From positions 1 to 5,586 of the forward strand of contig JAAYGH010000291.1 in assembly GCA_012727825.1 (NCBI GenBank): a DNA stretch of 5,586 nucleotides. The letters are read 5' to 3'. The position numbers and the translations under genes were made by a program. Below, one piece after another: positions 1 to 5,586 of this stretch. Under the pieces are notes generated by a model. It was not told the origin of the DNA and ran no database searches. It worked only from the letters and a program-made list of their open reading frames with translations. The DNA is from Trueperella sp. Lineage in GTDB: Bacteria; Actinomycetota; Actinomycetes; Actinomycetales; Actinomycetaceae. Position 1 is the first letter of the stretch; each line of letters starts with the position of its first letter.

Positions 1-607
1 CCACAGTCATTGCGATGTGCGGTTGTGAGGGGAGGGTCTCACCGACGTGGCGAAGGTCGAGCCCGTGCGTCATCAGCGGTGCCGCGAGCAATAGTGCAGA
101 CACAAACTGCGAGGATGCCGAGGCGTCGATGTCCAGACTCCCGCCGGCAACCGAGCCGGTGCCGTGCACGGTCATGGGCAGAACAGGGGAGCCGTTCAGC
201 TCAGCGGCATCTACTTGTACACCGAGCCCGCGTAGGCCGTCCACAATCGCATCCATCGGCCGGACGCGAGCCGCGGGATCGCCGTCGAGTCTGACGGGTT
301 CCATGGCGAACGTCGCCAGCGGCGGGATGAACCGCATGACGGTACCGGCAAGTCCGCACTCGACGTTACCGCCGCGCAGTGGCCCGGGCACAATGGTCCA
401 GGCCTCGGCGCCCCGGTTAATGACAGCGCCTAGCGATTCGAGAGCATCAGCCATCAGCTCCGTGTCTCGAGCGGCGAGCGGGTGATGGATCGTGACCGGC
501 TCGCTGCCAAGGGCCGCGAGCACGAAGTATCGGTTGGTGAGAGATTTTGAACCGGGGATGTCAACGATGGCGTCAACAGGCCCGCTTAATGGCGCAGACC
601 AGGTCAC
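1..607 (-). CDS. aroA: 3-phosphoshikimate 1-carboxyvinyltransferase (EPSP synthase), 3' end missing
   Basis: Sixth step of the shikimate pathway: transfers the enolpyruvyl group of PEP to shikimate-3-phosphate, in the cytoplasm. My minus-strand translation is open from a GTG at 607 to the left edge, giving 202 residues of an expected 430-450. Visible substrate-binding residues, aligned by eye to E. coli AroA, are K21, S22 and R26 in PGSKSLTNR (18-26); G88, T89 and R92 in CGLAGTVMRF (84-93); R116 in RVRPMD (114-119); and S165, S166 and Q167 in ASSQF. QPHIAMTV closes the visible part. The GTG start is chosen because WSAPLSGPVDAIVDIPGSKS matches the usual actinobacterial N terminus, a GGAGA site lies 7-8 nt upstream, and no ATG/GTG with similar support is seen further upstream. 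The start overlaps the doxX stop (GTGA). Leu86 and Phe93 replace the E. coli Asn94 and Pro101, which I recall as normal for actinobacterial AroA. No frameshift is seen. Confidence 0.96.
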   Translation of the reverse strand, partial: MTWSAPLSGPVDAIVDIPGSKSLTNRYFVLAALGSEPVTIHHPLAARDTELMADALESLGAVINRGAEAWTIVPGPLRGGNVECGLAGTVMRFIPPLATFAMEPVRLDGDPAARVRPMDAIVDGLRGLGVQVDAAELNGSPVLPMTVHGTGSVAGGSLDIDASASSQFVSALLLAAPLMTHGLDLRHVGETLPSQPHIAMTV

Positions 608-618
608 CGACCGTCTCC
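604..618 (-). promoter_or_regulatory. aroA: aroA ribosome binding site and GTGA overlap with the DoxX stop
   Basis: On the minus strand GGAGA (618-614) precedes GTG (607-605), which shares bases with the DoxX TGA (606-604), giving a 4-nt GTGA overlap. This is a classic arrangement for translational coupling and decides the aroA start. Confidence 0.8.
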
Positions 619-1107
619 AATGTGCAGGCGATTTGTTGCGGTGTCGAGACGGTCCGATGCTGCGCTTCGCGCGTCCTTGGCCAGACGCTGCGCACGCCAG
701 CCGAGTGAGGGTTTGCCGCCACGATCTTGCGAGGCGATGAGCGCGCCGCCCACGAGGCCAGCAGCAGAGACGAGAGCGGTGAGCGAATTGCGGCGTTCCT
801 GGCCCTTCTGCTCCCAGAATGGGTTGCGCGCCAGAGCAATAGGAATCTGCATGCCACCAAGAACAAGTGCGGAGCTACGGGGGAGCTTCCCACGGGCAAG
901 GCACAGACCAGCGACGGTGAAGACGGCCCCGGTCGCGCGAGTCAACAGGTCCACTGAGGACTGCGCCGGGCGCGCAACGCCGAGCGATTCAGCCACAGCC
1001 AGTGCCCGGTCCGCGGCTTCGCGGTGTTCTTTGGGCTTCATCATGGCGTCAATGCCGGAGGCGATGAAGGGGGCCGCTAGGAGGGGACGGGCGAGTGCTG
1101 AAATCAT
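604..1107 (-). CDS. DoxX-family integral membrane protein
   Basis: Small membrane protein of 167 residues and unknown biochemical role. Related DoxX proteins have been tied to redox and thiol stress in some actinobacteria, but nothing here fixes a function. The N terminus ALARPLLAAPFIASGIDAM, the NPFWE motif at 95-99 and the segment LVGGALIASQDRGGKPSLGW followed by RAQRL are typical of actinobacterial DoxX proteins. Four hydrophobic segments are expected at roughly 3-20, 53-71, 77-94 and 109-126. The last 40 residues are hydrophilic and Arg/Lys-rich, probably a cytoplasmic tail. The ATG at 1107 is supported by a good GGAGAA ribosome site and by the family's usual N terminus. The stop codon overlaps the aroA GTG start by 4 bp, so aroA translation is probably coupled to it. 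The 24 bp before its start follow directly on the sialidase stop. Confidence 0.9.
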   Translation of the reverse strand: MISALARPLLAAPFIASGIDAMMKPKEHREAADRALAVAESLGVARPAQSSVDLLTRATGAVFTVAGLCLARGKLPRSSALVLGGMQIPIALARNPFWEQKGQERRNSLTALVSAAGLVGGALIASQDRGGKPSLGWRAQRLAKDARSAASDRLDTATNRLHIGDGR

Positions 1108-1117
1108 GGTGTTCTCC
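1105..1117 (-). promoter_or_regulatory. Ribosome binding site of the DoxX gene
   Basis: On the minus strand GGAGAA (1117-1112) is followed by CACC and the ATG at 1107-1105. This strong, well-spaced site lies in the 24-bp gap after the sialidase stop and fixes the DoxX start. The gap is too short to hold a terminator plus promoter. Confidence 0.75.
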
Positions 1118-1131
1118 GTTCGTCTGTGATC

Positions 1132-3213
1132 TCAGTCTACTGAAAAGATCGACGCGGGTATCCGCGTCATCCAGATCCCCGCAGTTTCACGCTCCCAGAG
1201 CATCGCGACGTCGCCACCCGGCAGCGCCGCGAGCGCCTGGTACCCGTGGTGGCGCGGGTTCACGGCTCTCGCCACCCAGCGCTCACCAGCCTTGTTTGCG
1301 CGGTAGACGGTTCCGCAGCCGCGGTAGGGCAACATGCGTGAGGCGTTGGCAAAAAAGAGCGCCCCGTCGTCGGCGAGCGTTGCCGCGGGTTGGCAAAAGA
1401 TTTCGAGAAGTTGAGGATCTTCCACAACCTCGCTCCACGTCTGTCCGCCGTCATCAGAATAGGTGCGTAGGACGCGCGGATGTTGAGAGCGCGAGAACAT
1501 GTGCAAACGCGACCCCACTTCCACGATCGCCGACTCCGTCATCGTCAGTGCGGGATCCGTGAATGAGCGCGGGTCTACCCGCACCCCGTCCACCTCGCGA
1601 CTCTCATTTGGTGACGGCCCGCGGAACCAGGTGTCGCCGTCGTCATCCGACATTAGGGTCGCCGCGGAATGTTGTGTGCCGTCCTCGGTGGAAAAATAGC
1701 AGGGGATGATGAGCCGGCCAGCATGTGCGCCACGCTCGATTCGGATGCCGTTGCCGGGGCCGATGCCGAGGAACGTCATCCACGAATCCTTGACCTGATT
1801 CGTGATCAGTCGCATGTGGGACCAGGTGGCGCCGTCATCATCGGAGGTCCACACGCCGATGTGTGCGGTTTTGACGGCCATGAGCTCGGCGTCGATCAGA
1901 ATGTTTCCCGCCGCGTCGCCGTCTTTCATGAGAGCGCCATCCGCGTCCACCACCCACTGGGTGTCCGTTCCTTCACTATCGACGACGACGGTCGGGCCCG
2001 TCGGCCACGTCCCGGGCAGGATGTATTCGGTGCCACTCGCATCCTCGAGGAACACGCCGCGCTCGTCCATTGCCGGGCCCGGTCGGGAGTTGAGCAGACC
2101 CGTATGTGCCGCATAGAAGTCTGCGAGCACGTGGATGCGGCCGTTGCGATCCTCGACCGCGGCCGCGTCAGTCACGGCCACCCCGTCGATACCCTCGCCC
2201 GGGAAGGTCGCAACGGTGTGTACCGGCTCCCACGTCCGGCCCTCGTCAAAGGAGCGGCGCAGTACCAGATCGGTGGCGTTCGGGGCGTCGTTGGGTAAAT
2301 CGCGGCGGCGGTCGGCGAATGCGAGAAGTGTGCCTGCGCTCGTCCGGGTCAGGGCGGGAATCCGGTGAAACGCGCCGGTGGGGTACGAGTCGAACACGGG
2401 TATCTGGGAGAGTGCGGCGCGGCGGGCAAGTAGGGCGATCTGCTGGTCGTTAAGCGGCCCGTAGATGCCACCTTCACCCACCTCGCCCATGAGACGACGA
2501 CCCGCGAGATCCTGCCCAATCGAGAACTCGTTGAACCGCGGGGATGTGCCGGGTACGTGCGCATGGAGCCAGCCATCAACCCAGATCTGGATCGCGCCAC
2601 CCGTGAACGCCAGTGCAAGGTGGTGCCAGCGACCATCGGACCAGTTACCCTCCGCGAAAACGGACGTGTTGTCCGAGGTTAATTCGATGCCGCGGACGCC
2701 GTCGATGGATGCGGACAGTACTGCGAACCCACCGTGGCCCGCCGCGACGATCGTGCCGTACTGGCCCGGCCCACGCACGCGAAACTTCGCATGAATGACG
2801 AGCTCGGGAAGGGCGCCCATCGCGCGGGCGTCGTCGGCGGATAACCGCATCGAGGCGAACGGCACCAGCGGTGCAGGATGAGCGGTGAGGTCCCGGATGT
2901 GCTCCGCCACGCCGTCAGGGGGGAGCTCGCTGGGCAGGCTCACGGGGCGTAGCTCGCCCTGGGATGCGACGGGCGTGCCGGAGAGTGGCGCGAGTGCAGA
3001 CCACACCTCGTAGCCGTCGAGAAATATGCGGGTATCGTGATCCGCAAGCACGGCAATGGTATGCGCGCCATGGATGCGAGCATCTTCGATGTCATAATCG
3101 AACGGCGCATCGGCCGTGCCGTGCAGGCGCAACTTGCCGTCGCGCACTGCCAGTGTCCACGAGGGCCCGTGAATAACCGGGCCCTGCCGCAGCTCACCAG
3201 AACATACCCACAT
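1132..3213 (-). CDS. nanH: Exo-alpha-sialidase (neuraminidase), GH33, with N-terminal lectin-like beta-sandwich region
   Basis: Hydrolyses terminal alpha-linked sialic acid from glycans. The protein has 693 residues. Residues 1 to about 75 resemble the end of a LamG-type sandwich (IFLDGYEVWSA), and about 115-265 form a fuller concanavalin-like domain (GRWHHLALAF, IQIWVDG, LNDQQIALLARR). The six-bladed catalytic propeller covers about 275-690. Four Asp boxes are visible: SFDEGRTW 321-328, SDDDGATW 457-464, SDDDGDTW 522-529 and SDDGGQTW 586-593. By recall of the Micromonospora viridifaciens enzyme, the active site reads: Arg triad R284 (HRIPAL), R575 (MFSR) and R631 (RGCGTV); acid/base D309; E560; nucleophile Y658 (GYQALAALPGG). 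No signal peptide or lipobox is seen, and in-frame codons just upstream encode no hydrophobic segment, so the enzyme may act in the cytoplasm on imported sialosides. GGAAAG lies 9 nt before the ATG. The hydrolase gene ends 2 bp upstream and doxX follows after 24 bp. Confidence 0.95.
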   Translation of the reverse strand: MWVCSGELRQGPVIHGPSWTLAVRDGKLRLHGTADAPFDYDIEDARIHGAHTIAVLADHDTRIFLDGYEVWSALAPLSGTPVASQGELRPVSLPSELPPDGVAEHIRDLTAHPAPLVPFASMRLSADDARAMGALPELVIHAKFRVRGPGQYGTIVAAGHGGFAVLSASIDGVRGIELTSDNTSVFAEGNWSDGRWHHLALAFTGGAIQIWVDGWLHAHVPGTSPRFNEFSIGQDLAGRRLMGEVGEGGIYGPLNDQQIALLARRAALSQIPVFDSYPTGAFHRIPALTRTSAGTLLAFADRRRDLPNDAPNATDLVLRRSFDEGRTWEPVHTVATFPGEGIDGVAVTDAAAVEDRNGRIHVLADFYAAHTGLLNSRPGPAMDERGVFLEDASGTEYILPGTWPTGPTVVVDSEGTDTQWVVDADGALMKDGDAAGNILIDAELMAVKTAHIGVWTSDDDGATWSHMRLITNQVKDSWMTFLGIGPGNGIRIERGAHAGRLIIPCYFSTEDGTQHSAATLMSDDDGDTWFRGPSPNESREVDGVRVDPRSFTDPALTMTESAIVEVGSRLHMFSRSQHPRVLRTYSDDGGQTWSEVVEDPQLLEIFCQPAATLADDGALFFANASRMLPYRGCGTVYRANKAGERWVARAVNPRHHGYQALAALPGGDVAMLWERETAGIWMTRIPASIFSVD
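3162..3185 (-). repeat. Perfect 8-bp GC-rich inverted repeat early in the sialidase coding region
   Basis: AGGGCCCG at 3162-3169 and CGGGCCCT at 3178-3185 are exact reverse complements separated by 8 nt (TGAATAAC on the plus strand). In the sialidase mRNA this would form an all-GC-rich hairpin at about codons 10-18. There is no U-run after it, so it is not an intrinsic terminator. It might slow early elongation, act as an operator, or be a by-product of the GC-rich codons. Confidence 0.5.
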
Positions 3214-3228
3214 ACCTAGTCTCTTTCC
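3211..3228 (-). promoter_or_regulatory. Ribosome binding site and start of the sialidase gene
   Basis: On the minus strand GGAAAG (3228-3223) stands 9 nt before the ATG at 3213-3211. The site overlaps the last codons of the hydrolase gene, whose TAG is at 3218-3216. Only GT separates that stop from the ATG, so independent initiation and coupled re-initiation are both possible. Confidence 0.65.
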
Positions 3229-4958
3229 GTCACAAAATCTTGGATGAGTGCGAGGACCCGCTCCCAGACACGAGTGCCCGGCACTGACAGACCCGCGTGG
3301 TACGTGCCCGGCATCATGTGCAGCTGAGCATTAAAACCAGCGTCCACGAGATCCGTGGTCCACACAATTCCCTCGTCGCGAAGCAGATCCGCGCTTGCTA
3401 CGACCGTGAGCACCCGCGGGAGAAAGTTACCGTGTGCGTGGTCGATGAGTCGCGGAAGTTCGCGCGGATGCGTGTCCGCCAAGTAGGCCCTCCACGCGTG
3501 GTAGGCCTTCATGCGGTTCCACATCTGAGCGTCCTGTTGCGTGCGGATCGAGCGTCCTGACATCGATGGGTCAAGGAATGGCTCCAGCATGATGACGCCT
3601 GCTGGCGGCGTAGAACCGCGTTCGAGCAGCATGGCGGCGGTCGTTTCCGCAAGCCCACCACCGGCCGAATCGCCGTACACGTACAAGGGGAGGTCGAACG
3701 TGGTTTCGATCCACTGCGCCGCGACCATGCAATCTCGTGCACCGGCCGGGAAGGGATGTTCGGGTGCGAGCCGATATTCAGGGCTCGCGACGACGGCGTT
3801 TAGCTGAGCTGCAAGTTCCGAGTTACGTTCGTCGTCGTAGGCCGGGCGCCCTGCCATGAAGCCACCGCCGTGAATGGCGAAAATGACGCGTTCGGGGGTC
3901 GTTGGCGGATGCCACACGCGCACCGTTTGGCCATCAACCTCCACGACGTCCAGTGCGGTGCCTGGGGCGATTATTGCGGGGCGTGCGTTCGCATCCGCGC
4001 GCTCGCGGGTGCCGACCGGGTCCCACTGTGGGAAATACGGCTCCGTCAACGCACGTCGCAACTGGGGGTCGATATAAAACTGTGCAGTCTGGCTGGGCTG
4101 CGGGCCCACGACGGCGGGTTCCCCCGCCTGGCGCACGGCAGCGTTAGGGTCGAGTGGGGGATGGACGCGGCCAAGAAAATCGTCGACGACGGCCTGAAAC
4201 GCTTCGGGGTCGGCACGGCGCACGCAGTGGCTCGCTCCAGCCACCATGTGGGTTGCGATGTTCGCATTGCGAAGCTGGTCAATCTCGTGCAGGCCTGCTT
4301 GGCCGAGCACGACGTCCGCACCATCGCCGCTCACGATGAGTGTGGGAACCGAGAGCTCGGTCGCAACATCGCGCCAATCCGTGTAGCCCACCTCGCCGGT
4401 CGCGAGGAAATCGAGATCCACCTGTAACTTCGCGGCCAGCCACCCCGCGCGCTCGGCTTCGGGCCAGGACGGGTACTCGGCTTGGCTGTGCTCCAACGTG
4501 CCCGCAGGAGCACAGCGAATTGCCCGATGATGCGCGAGGTTTGCCGGAATGCCGGCGAGGTAACGCTGCGCGTGACTGGGGGAGAGCCATGACGGATCCT
4601 CGCCGATGATTCCGGCGAACAGGTCTGGGCGCTGTACAGCCAGGCGGGTCAGCAGTGCACCTCCCATGGAATGACCGATTCCAACGGCACGGCCATGTTC
4701 GTGAACCAGAAGATCAAGGGTGTCCGCGAGCGCCGCGAGCGCGCTTGGCATGGGCGCTTCACGCTCGGTTGATGTGCTGCGGCGGGAGAGCCCGTGGCCA
4801 AGACTATCAATGGCGACAACGAGGTAGCGGTCCGCCAAACGCCAGACGAGGTCGCTGAGAGCGGCAGCGGAATCGGTGACTCCGTGGCAGAGCACGACGA
4901 GCGGCCCGGCGCCTGCGCTCACATACGATAGCGACGAATCGGGATGCGTACGAAACAT
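3216..4958 (-). CDS. Tandem two-domain alpha/beta hydrolase (MhpC-like domain fused to HSL-family esterase domain)
   Basis: Predicted cytoplasmic carboxylester or related hydrolase of 580 residues, about twice the size of a normal single-domain enzyme. Domain 1 (about 1-263) is a classical alpha/beta hydrolase: oxyanion motif CHG at 24-26, nucleophile elbow GHSMG 95-99 (Ser97), probable acid Asp212 or Asp215 in SGDGAD, and His244 in GASH. A Pro-rich linker follows (about 265-290). Domain 2 (about 292-578) is of the hormone-sensitive-lipase (bacterial family IV) type: HGGGF 363-367, YRLAPEHPFPA 395-405, GDSAG 429-433 (Ser431), Asp524 in ASADLLRDEG, and His554 in GTYHAGL. Both triads look complete, so neither half appears to be a relic. 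No signal peptide is seen. The ATG directly follows the regulator's stop, and the sequence from residue 1 matches a normal domain-1 N terminus. The sialidase starts 2 bp after its stop. Removing O-acetyl groups from sialic acids would fit the context, but the substrate cannot be read from the sequence. Confidence 0.9.
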   Translation of the reverse strand: MFRTHPDSSLSYVSAGAGPLVVLCHGVTDSAAALSDLVWRLADRYLVVAIDSLGHGLSRRSTSTEREAPMPSALAALADTLDLLVHEHGRAVGIGHSMGGALLTRLAVQRPDLFAGIIGEDPSWLSPSHAQRYLAGIPANLAHHRAIRCAPAGTLEHSQAEYPSWPEAERAGWLAAKLQVDLDFLATGEVGYTDWRDVATELSVPTLIVSGDGADVVLGQAGLHEIDQLRNANIATHMVAGASHCVRRADPEAFQAVVDDFLGRVHPPLDPNAAVRQAGEPAVVGPQPSQTAQFYIDPQLRRALTEPYFPQWDPVGTRERADANARPAIIAPGTALDVVEVDGQTVRVWHPPTTPERVIFAIHGGGFMAGRPAYDDERNSELAAQLNAVVASPEYRLAPEHPFPAGARDCMVAAQWIETTFDLPLYVYGDSAGGGLAETTAAMLLERGSTPPAGVIMLEPFLDPSMSGRSIRTQQDAQMWNRMKAYHAWRAYLADTHPRELPRLIDHAHGNFLPRVLTVVASADLLRDEGIVWTTDLVDAGFNAQLHMMPGTYHAGLSVPGTRVWERVLALIQDFVTERD

Positions 4959-4970
4959 TTATTCGTCCAT
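4956..4970 (-). promoter_or_regulatory. Regulator/hydrolase junction, TAA directly followed by ATG in the same frame
   Basis: On the minus strand the regulator ends GAC GAA TAA (TAA at 4961-4959) and the hydrolase ATG is the very next codon (4958-4956), in the same reading frame. Only a weak purine stretch (GGACGAA) lies in front of the ATG, not a clear Shine-Dalgarno site. Hydrolase translation therefore probably depends on ribosomes finishing the regulator and re-initiating. No better hydrolase start is seen: the next Met is M69, inside the conserved first domain. Confidence 0.75.
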
Positions 4971-5586
4971 GGAGAGCAGACTTGCAAGTGGTTCATAGTG
5001 CTCGATGACCGCTTCGCGGTAGGCCTCAACGTCTCCATCTTGGGCCGTGACGAGCATGTCGCGGTGTGCGTGGGCTGTGCGGAGCAGGCCCTCGTCCTTC
5101 TTCGAATCGAGGTCCGGAATAAACGTTTGGTGGATAAGCCACATCGCGCCATTGAACTGGCTAACAAGCTCATTATCTAGGTAGGACATGAGGCCGGCGT
5201 GAAACGCCATGTCCTCCTCCATGAATTTCTCGGATTTCGATGCCTTGGCCACCATCACGTCGACCAGTTCCTCGAGCTCGGGATTCGCGGACCCCTTCAT
5301 GGCGGAGACGAGGCTATCGGCCACACCCAGATCCATAAAGCGCCGCATGGATACCACCTGGCGTAGCGATTCGGCGCCGGACTCCTTGTTGAGTGCGAAA
5401 CGGAGGACCAAGGTCTCGACCATTGGTCCGAGAGACATTGACCCCACGAAAGAACCGCGCCCTTGGTGGACTCTGACGATGTCGAGTGCCTCGAGTTTGC
5501 GGAGGGCTTCGCGAACCGATGATCGGGAAACTTGCAAATCATCACACAACTCGGCCTCTGTGGGCAGGGGATCTCCGGGTTTGAGC
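4959..5586 (-). CDS. GntR-family transcriptional regulator, FadR/FCD subfamily (5' end missing)
   Basis: Probable ligand-responsive DNA-binding repressor or activator. The frame is open to the window edge (first complete codon at 5585), so the true start lies outside; about 208 residues are visible. The visible protein begins with LKPGDPLPTEAEL, then VSRSSVREALRKLEALDIV and GRGSFVG, the standard second half of a GntR winged helix-turn-helix. The rest is an all-helical FCD domain. Counting from the Leu codon at 5549 as 1, the putative metal/ligand set is D113 and H117 (D-x3-H in EEDMAFH), H162 (AHRDML) and H184 (IEHYEPL), the pattern known for FCD sensors of organic and sugar acids. E. coli NanR, which senses N-acetylneuraminate, is in this subfamily. 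The stop abuts the hydrolase ATG, and a sialidase follows, so a NanR-like role is plausible but inferred. FCD regulators also serve gluconate, glycolate and other pathways, so the ligand is uncertain. Confidence 0.93.
   Translation of the reverse strand, partial: LKPGDPLPTEAELCDDLQVSRSSVREALRKLEALDIVRVHQGRGSFVGSMSLGPMVETLVLRFALNKESGAESLRQVVSMRRFMDLGVADSLVSAMKGSANPELEELVDVMVAKASKSEKFMEEDMAFHAGLMSYLDNELVSQFNGAMWLIHQTFIPDLDSKKDEGLLRTAHAHRDMLVTAQDGDVEAYREAVIEHYEPLASLLSMDE

Noticed and set aside
15..485. A 156-codon plus-strand open frame at the left edge
   Set aside because: The minus strand here encodes AroA with several diagnostic motifs; the plus frame is its shadow and gives a Ser/Ala/Arg-rich sequence without domain signals.
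573..899. A 108-codon minus-strand frame overlapping doxX and the aroA start
   Set aside because: Out of frame with both supported genes; its product is Ser/Arg-rich with no recognisable motif.
620..1129. A 169-codon plus-strand open frame
   Set aside because: Antisense to the DoxX gene, with Arg/Ala/Ser-rich low-information sequence; the DoxX frame has family motifs and a good ribosome site.
1108..1131. Possible terminator or promoter between the sialidase and DoxX genes
   Set aside because: Only 24 bp are available; no hairpin with T-run is present and most of the gap is the DoxX ribosome site.
1669..2298. A 209-codon open frame on the plus strand
   Set aside because: It lies wholly antisense to the catalytic part of the sialidase, has no recognisable family features, and is a common by-product of GC-rich codon use.
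4089..4166. Possible frameshift or missed gene boundary between the two hydrolase domains
   Set aside because: The frame is continuous, no start codon with a ribosome site was evident at the domain boundary, and the Pro-rich linker reads as a normal interdomain segment.
5405..5429. Inverted repeat GGACCAA/TTGGTCC with an 11-nt spacer inside the regulator gene, considered as an autoregulatory operator
   Set aside because: It lies well inside the coding region, is only 7 bp per arm, and such repeats are expected by chance in this much sequence.

Overview
All the genes I can support are on the minus strand, packed head to tail with almost no intergenic DNA. Read in the direction of transcription (right to left), they are: an incomplete FadR-type GntR regulator with an FCD sensor domain (off the right edge to 4959); a 580-residue fusion of two different alpha/beta hydrolases (4958-3216); a GH33 exo-sialidase with N-terminal lectin-like beta-sandwich sequence (3213-1132); a small DoxX-family membrane protein (1107-604); and the first ~200 residues of AroA, EPSP synthase (607 to the left edge). 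Junctions are 0 bp, +2 bp, +24 bp and a 4-bp overlap, so the five genes look like one transcript or two abutting ones. No tRNA, rRNA, CRISPR, insertion sequence or terminator is visible, and there is no gene-free stretch above 24 bp. Any promoter would lie right of the window.

The DNA is GC-rich. AroA carries the GLAGTVMRF version of the active-site loop, and the DoxX protein has the NPFWE and WRA-R signatures usual in high-GC Gram-positives. This points to an actinobacterium. The sialidase suggests a host-associated member, possibly of the Actinomycetaceae (Trueperella, Arcanobacterium, Actinomyces and relatives). The genus is inference only.

The window seems to join two kinds of genes. The right part (regulator, bis-hydrolase, sialidase) looks like a sugar-responsive catabolic unit, most simply for sialylated glycans. 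The regulator would sense a sialic acid or related acid, the sialidase would release terminal sialic acid, and the tandem esterase/hydrolase could remove ester groups such as O-acetyl from sialic acid. That esterase role is a guess from context. The left part (DoxX, AroA) is housekeeping: a membrane protein translationally coupled to a shikimate-pathway enzyme.

The points most worth following are the two-hydrolase fusion with both catalytic triads apparently intact, the complete sialidase active site on a protein with no export signal, the in-frame TAA-ATG junction between regulator and hydrolase, and possible read-through of a sialic acid operon into aroA.
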